A DNA stretch of 64,000 bases from Pseudomonas marginalis (GCF_900105325.1 NZ_FNSU01000003.1:3423501-3487500), one strand, 5' to 3'; positions 33,101 to 41,520 are shown, counted from the stretch's first letter. The notes: generated by a model not told the origin, from the sequence alone. Translations and numbers: made by a program.

Positions 33101-34914
33101 ATACTGATCCCTTCGTCATAAATGGATGTACCGCTCGCACCGCCGGACTTGCTGCTGATGCCGGTGGCCATGATGGAGGCGACAATGCCGTCGATGCGGC
33201 CCGTCGCCTTGGCCTTGTCGGCTTTGCGATTGTTGGCCGGGTCGGAGACGATCACCGCGTTGCCGGCGTTCCAGGTCATCACCGGGTTGCCGTCATGCCG
33301 CAAGGTTTCGACTGTCTCGCTTTCGACGAGCTCCCACTCACTAGGATCGAGGTCAGTCACGCCCTCTTCCTCAGGGGCCAGGCCCAATAGGCGCCGTTCA
33401 AACTCATCAACAGCCGGGCCCATATCCTTGAATCCCTGGCCAAAACCCACCATCTCCGGCAGCGTGATGTCGTACTCGGACATCAGCTGCAGCAGGTCTT
33501 CGATCCGCCAACGGTCATACGCGATGCGCTCAACGCCAAAGTAGGCGGTGATCGTTACCAGGCGCCGCAACACATGCAGCTTGCTGATCGCCCGGCCTGG
33601 AGTGGTTTCAAGGTGTTTGGCCTTGACCCACATGGCATAAGGCACCTTGTCGCGATCCTCACGCCCTTGCAGGTCATCGTCTGGAATCCAGAAGTACGGC
33701 AACAACCGCCAGTGCGGATCGTGCGGTGCCGGCCAGAACAACAGAACGAATGCCGTCAAGTCCGTGGTGCTCGCTAAATCCAGTCCGCCAACGCACCGGC
33801 GGTTGCGCAACATGCGCATCGGCACGCGCTCTTCTGCCTGTTTCCAAACCGCCCAGGAAATCCACGGCGCATCGGCCTGGGTCCATTCGCAGAAGTTCAG
33901 GCGGCGCACTACCGACTCTTGAGCCGGCAACCCCCGCGCGGCCTTCACCTGCTCGCGCAGGTACTTGCGACCAGGGATGCCATCGGTCTGCCCCTCGGCG
34001 ATGTGCTCGAGCGAGGGGTTAACCTTCGCCCAGCAACTCTCGTCCCTGAACGGATCGTCACCCTCATCGAGCGAACAGATGAAGGCGAAGAAGCTGTCGT
34101 CGTCCTCAATGCCGGCGCAGATCCGCACGCCTAAGTCGTGATACTGACCACAGACGGTTTTCTTGTCGGAGCCACTGTTGGTGATCATCACCACCATGGC
34201 CTTGCGCCGGTTCTTGGTACCGGCGCGCATCATGTTCACGGTGGCGGCGGTTTTGTGTTCGTGCACTTCATCCAGCAAGCCGATGTGGGGCCGTGGGCCT
34301 GACTTGCCTTCGTCGGCACTGATCGGCCTGAAGAACGAATTGGTATTGGGGTAGAACAGGTTCCAGACCTTTTCATCCCGGCCCGACTGCACCAGTCGTG
34401 AGCTGAGCTTTTTCGACATGTCGACCATCGACACGGCATCACGAAACAAGATCATCGCCTGGTCGCGCTTGGTCGCAGCGGCATAGATCTCGGCGCGCTG
34501 CTCACCATCAGATACCAGGCCATAAAGGCCGATCCCGGCCACCAGCGGGCTTTTGCCCGAGCCTTTACCGGTTTCGATGTAGCCCAGACGAAAGCGGCGG
34601 AACCCGTCCACGGTCATCCAGCCGAACAAACTGCCGATGACGAACGCTTGCCACGGGGCCAACAGGAAGGGCATGCCTTCGTAGTCGCCACCGTTGAGGC
34701 AAAGCACCTCTTCAAAAAAACCGATGGCTCGGTTGGCCTTGGCCAGATCCCAGATCAGGCCGCGAGACGGGCCGTGTTCCAGGTCAAGCAGATGCCGTTT
34801 ACAGGCGTTGCGGACATCTGGGCCGGCGACTGTTTCACCGGACAACACCGCCAGGGCGAACGCGCTGATGCGATCATCAGTTGAAGTACTTGTCTGCAGC
34901 GTCTCGTTGGTCAT
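33097..34914 (-). CDS. Terminase large subunit
   Basis: 605 residues from the ATG at 34914 (a GTG 15 bp upstream is an alternative). ATPase Walker A GKGSGKS at residues 116-122, Walker B region HIGLLDEVHEH near 211-220, and the C-terminal nuclease acidic residues (GGLDLASTTDLTAF; RIAYDRWR; KADKAKATGRIDGIVASIMA). The PF03354 (Terminase_1) family packages DNA into heads. It overlaps the small-subunit gene by 38 bp. Confidence 0.95.
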   Translation of the reverse strand: MTNETLQTSTSTDDRISAFALAVLSGETVAGPDVRNACKRHLLDLEHGPSRGLIWDLAKANRAIGFFEEVLCLNGGDYEGMPFLLAPWQAFVIGSLFGWMTVDGFRRFRLGYIETGKGSGKSPLVAGIGLYGLVSDGEQRAEIYAAATKRDQAMILFRDAVSMVDMSKKLSSRLVQSGRDEKVWNLFYPNTNSFFRPISADEGKSGPRPHIGLLDEVHEHKTAATVNMMRAGTKNRRKAMVVMITNSGSDKKTVCGQYHDLGVRICAGIEDDDSFFAFICSLDEGDDPFRDESCWAKVNPSLEHIAEGQTDGIPGRKYLREQVKAARGLPAQESVVRRLNFCEWTQADAPWISWAVWKQAEERVPMRMLRNRRCVGGLDLASTTDLTAFVLLFWPAPHDPHWRLLPYFWIPDDDLQGREDRDKVPYAMWVKAKHLETTPGRAISKLHVLRRLVTITAYFGVERIAYDRWRIEDLLQLMSEYDITLPEMVGFGQGFKDMGPAVDEFERRLLGLAPEEEGVTDLDPSEWELVESETVETLRHDGNPVMTWNAGNAVIVSDPANNRKADKAKATGRIDGIVASIMATGISSKSGGASGTSIYDEGISI

Positions 34915-35410
34915 TGGGGAATAGCTCACCTTGCGGCGCCGCCGACGTTTTCAGGTTACGTCGGGACACGGGCGACAGACCGAACTGCGCGCCAGCGGTG
35001 TTGGCGCGCTTTTCCGCGTCATTCGCAAGCTGGCGAAGTACGTGCATTTGCTGGGCGCCGGTTTTGAACGTCTGGATTTCACCGCCCAGGTCATCATCTG
35101 AGGCTTCGTTGCGCTTCATGATCAACCGCTGATAGCGGCGCCAATCAGCGGCAGCCTGGCAGTAGGTGGCCAGCGCCATGGCATCCAGCTGCGAAACGAT
35201 GCCCAACGAAATCAGCGCAGGTACTATCTGCTCCCATTCAGCGATGGCCTCAGCAGACAGCACATCGGGCATGGGCGGTGCGCCGACCGGAACCGACGGC
35301 GCCGCGACTTCGGCCAGCAGGTCGCTGATATTTTCCCGACCACGATTTCCCTGCAGCAGTTTGAGCGCCGCTGGTTTTCCAGGGCGCCCCGAATTTCCGT
35401 TTCCGGCCAT
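34877..35410 (-). CDS. Terminase small subunit (P27 family)
   Basis: 177 residues from MAGNGNSGRPGKPAALKLLQGNRG, the characteristic start of P27-type small terminases. SAEAIAEWEQIVPALISLGIVSQLDAMALATYCQAAADWRR is the core helical block. It recognises the packaging site, expected just upstream. It directly precedes and overlaps the large subunit. Confidence 0.92.
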   Translation of the reverse strand: MAGNGNSGRPGKPAALKLLQGNRGRENISDLLAEVAAPSVPVGAPPMPDVLSAEAIAEWEQIVPALISLGIVSQLDAMALATYCQAAADWRRYQRLIMKRNEASDDDLGGEIQTFKTGAQQMHVLRQLANDAEKRANTAGAQFGLSPVSRRNLKTSAAPQGELFPNDQRDAADKYFN

Positions 35411-35435
35411 AAAAATAACCCCTACCTGTTGATAC

Positions 35436-35560
35436 CCCCCCTCCCTCATTTATCCCGACGTTGCGCACGGAGGGGGGCGAGCGGTCTAGAACGAATCCCG
35501 GAAAAAGTTTTTCACCCCCCCTACCCTGGGGAGTGCCATTTTTTGGTGCGTTTTCGCCCC
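35436..35560. other. Candidate cos / packaging-site region
   Basis: The gene-poor gap (35411-35564) between HNH and small terminase is where cos lies in HK97-type phages. It contains a 9-bp inverted repeat of C and G runs (35436-35444 with 35469-35477) and a second C-run near 35513-35521. The exact cut site cannot be read from sequence alone. Confidence 0.4.
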
Positions 35561-35564
35561 CTGG

Positions 35565-35933
35565 TCACCGGTTCCAGTGATGGCCGGGATCCACGGGGCG
35601 ACCGTCAGGGTTGCAGCCTGGGACCGTGCCGGTCCGCTCCATCCGCTGCTTGGTCGAGTCGTGACAGAACTTGCAGAGGCTCGCCCAGTTCGCCGGGTTC
35701 CAGAACAGCTTCCATGCCGCCTTGAGCCGCACCGGATCACCACTGTCCTTGGCGTCCTTGAGCTTGGGCGCAATCTTGTGGTCGACGACTGTTGCCGCGA
35801 CGGGCCGCTGATCAGTCGAACACATCGTGCAGTAGGGGTTCTCCCGCAGATGCCCATCGCGGGACTTCTGCCACTTGTACCCGTAACCGCGCTCCGTGCT
35901 ACTGCCGCGACGTTCATTGTTCTGACTGGACAT
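35565..35933 (-). CDS. HNH endonuclease
   Basis: 122 residues from MSSQNNERRGSSTERGYGYKWQK. Zinc pair CTMC and CKFC surround the HNH core VVDHKIAPKLKDAKD (His-Asp-His region) and FWNPANWASLCKFCHDSTK. HNH proteins next to terminase genes are needed for cos cleavage and packaging in HK97-type phages. Its 5' end overlaps the holin gene by 20 bp. Confidence 0.92.
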   Translation of the reverse strand: MSSQNNERRGSSTERGYGYKWQKSRDGHLRENPYCTMCSTDQRPVAATVVDHKIAPKLKDAKDSGDPVRLKAAWKLFWNPANWASLCKFCHDSTKQRMERTGTVPGCNPDGRPVDPGHHWNR

Positions 35934-36258
35934 CGGCAGAAACCTCGCGCACGCCCAGCCGCTTGGCGGCCCAACGTTCATACAACCCAATGGCAACGTC
36001 TGCGCCCGCCATTGCTGTCAGACATCCAAGTGCGCCAGAGGTCCAGATCGACATGCCCGCCGCGTACAGCAGCATGATCGCTGACACCCCGCACACCACG
36101 CAGGCGCCGGACCGAAGGGCCAGCCGTCGAATCAGCGCCCAACCCCGCGCCCCTTCTTTGTCCGCGCGCCACATCTCGCCCGACACACCGCCCACCAGGG
36201 CCAGGACGATCACTAACCAGATCGGCATTTCTGCCAGCGCTTGCTGTTCGTTCGTCAT
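35914..36258 (-). CDS. Holin-like membrane protein
   Basis: 114 residues with three hydrophobic stretches (IWLVIVLALVGGVSGEMW, ACVVCGVSAIMLLYAAGM, GALGCLTAMAGADVAIGLY) and charged ends. MPIWLVIVLALVGGVSGEMWRADKEGARGW is typical of the phage_holin_3-type family found in Pseudomonas phages. It makes lesions in the inner membrane that release the endolysin (13541-14074). It is the first gene of the late block after the long leader. Confidence 0.85.
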   Translation of the reverse strand: MTNEQQALAEMPIWLVIVLALVGGVSGEMWRADKEGARGWALIRRLALRSGACVVCGVSAIMLLYAAGMSIWTSGALGCLTAMAGADVAIGLYERWAAKRLGVREVSADVQSEQ

Positions 36259-36278
36259 TTCCCGGCCTCATAAACGCG

Positions 36279-36303
36279 AAAACCCGGCGCGAGGGCCGGG
36301 TTT
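36279..36303 (-). terminator. Hairpin before the holin gene
   Basis: Minus strand: AAACCCGGC, 6-nt loop, GCCGGGTTT; followed by a short T-run. Same AAAACCCG/C type as four others in the late block; here it could be the terminator that Q acts on. Confidence 0.65.
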
Positions 36304-36394
36304 GTGGTGAGGTCGCTGGTTGCGTACCTCTCTGAACATGACTGATTTATACCCCTCCAGTCCGGTGGCAGCAAGCGTTTAACGCTGCCATCCC

Positions 36395-36456
36395 GCAATC
36401 AACGGCCATCAACGGCAATCAGCGGACATATACAGGCAATCAACGGCCATCAACGG
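36395..36456. repeat. Direct repeats in the late leader
   Basis: The 21-bp unit at 36395-36415 is repeated exactly at 36436-36456, about two coils apart (41 bp). Each copy contains the octamer ATCAACGG twice, so four octamers occur within 62 bp, and each unit is followed by GGACATATA within 12 bp. Confidence 0.8.
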
Positions 36457-36765
36457 ACATATAACGTAACTGGCTATGGCCCCGCAGGGCAGTGACCGAC
36501 CTGCCCCACACAACTAAAGACAGGTGCGCCAATTGCAGCCCCCAAGAATCAAAGCGCTGACCTACCGTCCTACTATTTATTACCTTTTCCCCCGTATAGA
36601 GAGAGATTAATAAACGCTGCGCGTGACGCGCGCGTACGAGTGTGCACGCACTACGCGGGGAAATCCCGAAAAAGGTAGGACGGAAGGTCAAAGCCCCGAT
36701 TGGCGCGGTCTGCGCCTGCTCCACCAGCAATAACACCAATAGGCCAGGCCGGCCAAACAGCATGA

Positions 36766-37113
36766 TCACGCTGCGCGCTCCAGCAACATACCTGCGATCT
36801 CCAGATGGGCAGCATGCAAGCGCTCATAGTACTGCGTACGCCCGCATCCGCAATGCGCCCACTTCTGACGCTCTGCGCTCTCACGGTTTAGGTATTGCTC
36901 GTACACCACCTGCTCCAATTGCCAAGACAGATGCTTATTTACTATCACCTCAATGTCCGCACTCCATGGCAGCAGCATCCTCGAACCACCGCGTGTGCCA
37001 CGAATAAGTTCTCCCTTGCAATCCATCAACTGGCCCAACATGGTGCTAGCAGATCCATTTGCACCTCCACAGCCATGCATATCGAGCGCCCACAACTTCA
37101 ACATCTCATCCAT
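36766..37113 (-). CDS. Phage antitermination protein Q-like
   Basis: 115 residues from the ATG at 37113 (a TTG 12 bp upstream overlaps the primase stop). The pattern LKLWALDMHGCGG...LLPWSADIEVIVNKHL...QVVYEQYLN...AHCGCGRTQYYERLHAAHLEIAGMLLE fits the PF06530 antiterminator-Q family (LPY-type motif, then a helix-turn-helix-like end). It should act on the late promoter in the 507-bp region directly downstream. Identification is by pattern, with no close relative known to me. Confidence 0.72.
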   Translation of the reverse strand: MDEMLKLWALDMHGCGGANGSASTMLGQLMDCKGELIRGTRGGSRMLLPWSADIEVIVNKHLSWQLEQVVYEQYLNRESAERQKWAHCGCGRTQYYERLHAAHLEIAGMLLERAA

Positions 37114-37121
37114 TTCAGGGA

Positions 37122-39344
37122 TCAAAATGCAGTCTCCTGCCTGGGCTCAACCGTCCCGCGCTTCCAATTGACCGGTTTCACATACTCATAACCACGCACG
37201 CCACCGTGGCCGCTAGTCTGGCGTCGACGCGGCCATTTCAACCGATGCATAATCTTACCGATCCGCATCTGCTCAGGTCTGCCCCAGTGGCTCGGGTCGA
37301 TATTCAGCGCCTGCTGCAACAGGTGCGCGCCCGTCACTGTTTCGCCGATATGCTTGGCTGCCAAGTAGTGAACCACTGGTTCTTCCCACATATCTGCCTG
37401 GAAGCGCTTATCCTGCTCAGCCGCAAACAGCTCGTTTTCTTCACGCTCAGCCCACCAAATATCACCCGCGCGAAAACAGGCTACCGCCTCGGCCCAAAGT
37501 TGATCACGCTCGGCCCGCAGGCCATCCAGATCCACCTTCGTACAGGTCACCGGCCAATAACGGCGGTTACCCGTGTCATCCTTTAAGTACTCATCCTGGT
37601 TAGTAGTGCCGATAAATACACTCTGGCGCGGCACACTCAAATGCCGCCGCCCGTAGCTCTCTCGGTAATGGTCCGTAGCCGATGAAACGAATTGCTTGGC
37701 CTTCGTTGTATCGGACTTATTCAGCGCATCCAGCTCCGCCATCTCAATAATCCACTTACCCCGGATCGCCTGATACGCATCCTTACTGCTCATATCGAAT
37801 GCCGTATCCATAAACCACTTCCCGGCAAGCACAGCTGCTGCCGTCGACTTACCCTCACCCTGCAACCCCTCCAGAATGAGCATCACATCCACCTTACAGC
37901 CAGGCCGGAACACCCGTGCCACGGCAGACAGCAACCAACGCTTCCCAACCTTGCGCGTGTACTCACTGTCCGCAACACCTAGCCGATCCTGTAGCCATCG
38001 CTCCAGTCGCGGTGCGCCATCCCACACCAATCCATCCAGATACTCGCGCACCGGATGAAAAGCATTGTCATGCGCAACCGAGTTCACCGCCTCAAACACA
38101 TTCGGCGACTTCACAGACAACCCGTAAACCTCGGCAAGCCACATCATTACCTTGATATCGTCGATATCCTCCCAGTCACCTGCACTGCCACCAAACGGCG
38201 GAGTGCGCGCCTTAATGATTTTCGACGCGAACGAATCCCACGCAATCACCCCGCTCCAGCGCGAGTCATTACCCAGAATCAATCCGACGTTATAAGGGTG
38301 CGCCAGAATCCCGCCCTTAGCAGACCGCAGCAGCTTTTCATGCCATCCGGCATCAGTCGCCGGCCTCACCAGCGCCAACACCTGGCGGCGCACCGCATCT
38401 AAACCCTCAGCACAATGCAGGTCATTAAAATCCGTCCAACCAGCTTCACGGTCATTATCGAAAATCGGCAATACCACCTGGCCACCAACGACCACCGCCG
38501 CATTTTCCGCCTTCACCTTACCCGTGTTGAACGGCTTACCCTGCACCTGGGTTTTCCAATCATCATCGGCACAGAATAACAGCGGGCGACCGGGATAACG
38601 CACCCGTAACCCCTGCGCCACCGGCAACAGATTGCCAGCATCAAAGCACACCGCTACCGTCAGTGCGGTGGCCATATGCAGGCTCGCGCCGGTCGCGTAC
38701 CCCTCGCACACAAGAATCACATCGCCAGGTTCAGGTTCAGGGCCGATCAAATGCACTGCCCCCTCTTTCTCCAAGCCCGCCGGCCAATAGGTCTTATTAC
38801 GCCCCAGCTTGGGCTGCACTTCAGGGAACAACACCTGCAGGCCGATCACCTCCCAGGTTTTCACACTGCGCATTGGTACAAGGGCACAGCCCGATTTGAG
38901 CTTATAACGCAGGCCAAACCCGGCCACACGCTTCGCATCCAGATATGCGCAATGGCCCTTTACCTCCAAATGCTTCCACATGCCCGCAGCACGGCGCGCG
39001 GCAGTTCGATGCTTGCGCGCCCCGGCCTCAGCCGCTTTACGCTGGCCCTCCTCGGCCCGCGCCCGCATCACCGCACGATCCTCAGCGCTCAACCGGCCAC
39101 CCTTGACCTTGATCTTCTGCCAACTTCCCTTTTCACCTTGGCGCCAGTCACCAAACGCACCGCAATACAGTGTCTTGCCGCCAGTCAGATGGTCATAGAT
39201 CACATACCAACCAGTTTTTTCCGGAGCCTTGTCGCCGTCGCACTCGCAACGCGTTCGCTTACCAATCACCAGCGGGGTTTCTGGTTTAAGCCCGTAGTCC
39301 TGCAACTGGGCCAACACATCATCGAGCAATTCATGATTAGTCAT
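37122..39344 (-). CDS. Primase-helicase with Toprim and VapE-type ATPase domain
   Basis: 740 residues. The N-terminal third contains a DUF3987-like/ Toprim-type primase region (VILVCEGYATGASLHMAT ... ADDDWKTQVQGK). The C-terminal half is a VapE/PF05272-type helicase with Walker A LEGLQGEGKSTAAA, Walker B-like KWIIEMAELDAL and GTTNQDEYLKDDTGNRRYWPV. It drives phage DNA replication. Overlaps the TraR/DksA-like gene by 4 bp (ATGA). Confidence 0.88.
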   Translation of the reverse strand: MTNHELLDDVLAQLQDYGLKPETPLVIGKRTRCECDGDKAPEKTGWYVIYDHLTGGKTLYCGAFGDWRQGEKGSWQKIKVKGGRLSAEDRAVMRARAEEGQRKAAEAGARKHRTAARRAAGMWKHLEVKGHCAYLDAKRVAGFGLRYKLKSGCALVPMRSVKTWEVIGLQVLFPEVQPKLGRNKTYWPAGLEKEGAVHLIGPEPEPGDVILVCEGYATGASLHMATALTVAVCFDAGNLLPVAQGLRVRYPGRPLLFCADDDWKTQVQGKPFNTGKVKAENAAVVVGGQVVLPIFDNDREAGWTDFNDLHCAEGLDAVRRQVLALVRPATDAGWHEKLLRSAKGGILAHPYNVGLILGNDSRWSGVIAWDSFASKIIKARTPPFGGSAGDWEDIDDIKVMMWLAEVYGLSVKSPNVFEAVNSVAHDNAFHPVREYLDGLVWDGAPRLERWLQDRLGVADSEYTRKVGKRWLLSAVARVFRPGCKVDVMLILEGLQGEGKSTAAAVLAGKWFMDTAFDMSSKDAYQAIRGKWIIEMAELDALNKSDTTKAKQFVSSATDHYRESYGRRHLSVPRQSVFIGTTNQDEYLKDDTGNRRYWPVTCTKVDLDGLRAERDQLWAEAVACFRAGDIWWAEREENELFAAEQDKRFQADMWEEPVVHYLAAKHIGETVTGAHLLQQALNIDPSHWGRPEQMRIGKIMHRLKWPRRRQTSGHGGVRGYEYVKPVNWKRGTVEPRQETAF

Positions 39345-39559
39345 GCCCGTACCCCGCGCAGGTCAGCCAACTCCTGGCAGTCAGTGCAGCGTGTACAGCC
39401 GCGATCAAGCAGCGCCAGCCGCCGAGCCTCAAGAATATCCTCCCCGCAGTCAACACACTCAAGAGCACATTGGCCTGGGTTGGCAGTAGGTCTCGCTGCC
39501 AGGGCCAGTGCAAGATTAAGGGCGATAACATTATCGGCAATATCTGCGTTGTCAGACAT
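39341..39559 (-). CDS. TraR/DksA-family C4 zinc-finger protein
   Basis: 72 residues with CVDC and CTDC pairs 17 residues apart (ECVDCGEDILEARRLALLDRGCTRCTDCQEL). This is the short DksA/TraR C4-type zinc finger, which can bind the RNA polymerase secondary channel. TraR-type phage proteins lower host ribosomal RNA and raise some amino-acid promoters. Overlaps both neighbours by a few bases. Confidence 0.88.
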   Translation of the reverse strand: MSDNADIADNVIALNLALALAARPTANPGQCALECVDCGEDILEARRLALLDRGCTRCTDCQELADLRGVRA

Positions 39560-40061
39560 AGGCTAGATCCTCCGCATGCTTCTTGCGGAGCACCGCGCGC
39601 AACTTGAACACCGCCTGCACCATGCGCTCAGCCAGCAGTTCAAACTCAGCCAGCTCGTCATCGTCCAATCTGTCATCGGACAATGAGGTAGATACATGCG
39701 TGGCTAACTCCCCCTCACGAGAAAGCAACTCGCCAATGCCGGCCAATAGCGTCTGCGCCGTGTCGGTGTCGCTCAACTCGGAAACGTCGATCCCCACCCA
39801 ACCGATGGGATGCAGTAACGCATCTACAATGCGCGGATCGCGCGTGGCATCCAGCACCAATTCAAGATCGCCAATGTTTGGCGTGTGACTGGTGTTGGTC
39901 AGGCTCAGCTTATGATTGAGCGTGGTGGCGTTGCCGCCGTCGATGGCGGCAATGGCTGTGGCACCGCCAGGATAATCGCGTGCGGCGTGGAGCAAAGCTT
40001 GCGGTAGAGTCAACAGCGAACGCCGTGCGCGCTCAATGGAATTGAACTGTTTACGGTTCAT
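39552..40061 (-). CDS. CII-like phage regulatory protein
   Basis: 169 residues of the phage regulatory CII (PF06892, CP76) type: LPQALLHAARDYPGGATAIAAIDGGNATTLNHKLSLTNTSHTPNIGDLELVLDATRDPRIVDALLH. These replication-region regulators resemble YfjJ/CII of P2/P22-related phages. It lies upstream of the TraR-like and primase genes on the same strand. A 332-bp gene-free stretch separates it from cro. Confidence 0.85.
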   Translation of the reverse strand: MNRKQFNSIERARRSLLTLPQALLHAARDYPGGATAIAAIDGGNATTLNHKLSLTNTSHTPNIGDLELVLDATRDPRIVDALLHPIGWVGIDVSELSDTDTAQTLLAGIGELLSREGELATHVSTSLSDDRLDDDELAEFELLAERMVQAVFKLRAVLRKKHAEDLAYV

Positions 40062-40144
40062 GGCAAAACTCCAAAAACTCTGCCAGTGACCGCCGCGTGC
40101 CTGTTTGATACAGTTGCGCCGTGGTCACTCACAGGTGGTCGCAT

Positions 40145-40393
40145 GCAGCCGGGCGCTCTGTGGTAGAAACTCCGGCTGCACCCCAATGGCAAGGCACACG
40201 CTCCGCATGTACCTTGCCGTTACAGCCTGCAGACCGTGGTGGGTTAGCAGGCAACCCAAGGCATCCGTGCCTTGGCAGCGCGGTAAAGAGAGGCGGTTTG
40301 CATGTGGTTTGCCCGCCTACCTTTATCGCGACCCGACAGCACTGTGGTGGTGTGTGCCGGGAGGAACTGGGCGGCCTTTAGGTCGCCTTTTTT
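40145..40393 (+). ncRNA. Candidate structured regulatory RNA in the immunity region
   Basis: The 332-bp gap 40062-40393 has no credible gene. On the plus strand it holds five consecutive stem-loops: GCAGCCGG/CCGGCTGC (40145/40172), GGCAAGG/CCTTGCC (40188/40212), CCTGC/GCAGG (40226/40247), CCAAGGCA-TCCG-TGCCTTGG (40256-40275) and AGGCGG/CCGCCT (40291/40313). It ends in a terminator GGCGGCC-TTTA-GGTCGCC-T6 (40370-40393). The terminator points away from the cro-cII transcript, so the RNA would be antisense to cro's end if it reads through. Precedents are lambda OOP and the immunity RNAs of P4 and P1. No clear promoter seen. Confidence 0.5.
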
Positions 40394-40654
40394 CTAAGCC
40401 GCTTGAGCTGAGGCATCCGCAACAACAGACGTATGTCCCTGCATTCGCAAATACTCCCAATCGATATCGGGACGTAACGATTCACAAGTCACTCGGCCAG
40501 TGGTCTGCCTATCAATAGCAATTGCGAGACCCGCATTGGATCGACGATTACCATAGGCAATTTGCTTAAGCTGTCCTGCCGATGTGCCACAGCAAGCGGC
40601 AAATGCTTCGAGCTGCGCCGCATCCAAACCCTTTAAGTAGTCGAGTAGAGTCAT
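40394..40654 (-). CDS. Cro-like helix-turn-helix regulator (YdaS family)
   Basis: 86 residues from the ATG at 40654, which follows GGAGG. LDYLKGLDAAQLEAFAACCGTSAGQLKQIAYGNRRSNAGLAIAIDRQT is a YdaS/Cro-type HTH with the AGQLKQIA recognition-helix region. It is divergent from the CI-like repressor across the operator array at 40679-40732 and precedes the cII-like and replication genes, so it should be the early repressor opposing CI. Confidence 0.87.
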   Translation of the reverse strand: MTLLDYLKGLDAAQLEAFAACCGTSAGQLKQIAYGNRRSNAGLAIAIDRQTTGRVTCESLRPDIDWEYLRMQGHTSVVADASAQAA

Positions 40655-40678
40655 GTTCACCTCCAGAACAGCCCGAGA

Positions 40679-40732
40679 TTAGCAAACGCTAATCCACCAC
40701 GCAATAGCAGAGTGTAATTTACAAGCTGCTAA
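40679..40732. promoter_or_regulatory. Right operator array between cro and cI
   Basis: One perfect site TTAGC-AAAC-GCTAA (40679-40692, extended to an 18-bp palindrome 40677-40694) and two degenerate sites of the same N4 spacing at 40704-40717 (ATAGC-AGAG-TGTAA) and 40719-40732 (TTACA-AGCT-GCTAA). Two more copies lie beyond cI. The layout recalls the three-site operator of lambda. Confidence 0.75.
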
Positions 40733-40753
40733 CGGTAGATACATGATTTGCAT

Positions 40754-41518
40754 ATGGATATTTACGAAAAACGCTTAACCATCCTCAAGGCCCTCATTGG
40801 TGAAAACCAGCTGAAGGATTTTGCAGGAGCTCATACCGATGTTGACGCCTCCTATCTTTCGCAGATCCTTAACGGTCATCGGACGCTAGGGGATCGCGCT
40901 GCGATGAATCTTGCTAAAAAATTAGCTGTTCCGGCAGAACTCCTCACGACAGGCAATTACTCTGCAGCAGACCAGAACCGCATAACGGCAAAATGGCTAG
41001 CACTTGATCTCAAACCGCCAACACTTCCCCATCCCGCGTTTTTCAACGCGGCGATCAACGAAACCGCCCAACGTGCTGCCGAGGAAAGGGAGTGGTCCGC
41101 TAAGAACCGCCAGGCAGCACCGGTGCCCGTAGTAGGTAAAGCTATGCTGGGATCTGATGGTTACTTTGACGCCCTTGACTACCCAGCCGGACATGGTGAT
41201 GGCTACATAGATATAGTCAGCTCCGACCCCGACGCCTATGGCCTCAAAATGGTGGGTAGCAGCATGCACCCACGCATCAAAAGCGGGGAGTTTGTTCTTA
41301 TTGAACCAAATCATCGCTATCAGACCGGCGACGAGGTGCTCGTAAAAACAATGGATGGCAGGTCTATGGTCAAGGAGTTCATTTACCTCCGAGACGGACA
41401 ATATAGATTCGACAGCATTAGCGACGGCTATCCTCCGATCTTTTTGGATGAGCATCTCGTCGAAAAAGTCCACTACGTAGCCGCAATCTTGAAGTCGTCA
41501 AAATACATCGACATTTAA
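40754..41518 (+). CDS. CI-like phage repressor with S24 peptidase domain
   Basis: 254 residues from the ATG at 40754. HTH at about residues 17-60 (KDFAGAHTDVDASYLSQILNGHRTLGDRAA), S24/LexA-type domain at about 122-250. Catalytic Ser170 in VGSSMHPRIKSGE and Lys207 in SMVKEF, 37 residues apart as in LexA. I see no Ala-Gly or Cys-Gly bond at the expected cleavage position (sequence around 130-136 is AMLGSDG), so RecA-stimulated self-cleavage is possible but not certain. It maintains lysogeny through the TTAGC-N4-GCTAA operators. Confidence 0.92.
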   Translation: MDIYEKRLTILKALIGENQLKDFAGAHTDVDASYLSQILNGHRTLGDRAAMNLAKKLAVPAELLTTGNYSAADQNRITAKWLALDLKPPTLPHPAFFNAAINETAQRAAEEREWSAKNRQAAPVPVVGKAMLGSDGYFDALDYPAGHGDGYIDIVSSDPDAYGLKMVGSSMHPRIKSGEFVLIEPNHRYQTGDEVLVKTMDGRSMVKEFIYLRDGQYRFDSISDGYPPIFLDEHLVEKVHYVAAILKSSKYIDI

Positions 41519-41520
41519 AT

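Larger units (their letters stand above)
36259..36765 (-). promoter_or_regulatory. Late-operon leader region downstream of the Q-like gene
   Basis: 507 bp without a gene between the Q-like antiterminator and the holin, where a Q-dependent late promoter and antitermination site belong. It contains a hairpin (36279-36303), a palindrome AGCGTT-T-AACGCT (36374-36386) and two copies of a 21-bp direct repeat (36395-36415 and 36436-36456). The upstream end is rich in CG dinucleotides. I could not place a -10/-35 with confidence. Confidence 0.5.

Noticed and set aside
32937..33185. 82-codon frame between portal and terminase
   Set aside because: Cys/Trp-rich shadow of the terminase gene; the 59-residue frame 32921-33100 has proper coupling instead.
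36440..36769. 109-codon minus-strand frame in the late leader
   Set aside because: It crosses direct repeats and CG-rich sequence, has no ribosome site and resembles no phage protein.
40105..40518. Long plus-strand frame across the cro-cII gap
   Set aside because: It runs antisense through the 3' half of cro, has odd composition (Trp/Cys/Arg-rich) and crosses a strong terminator; structured RNA explains the region better.
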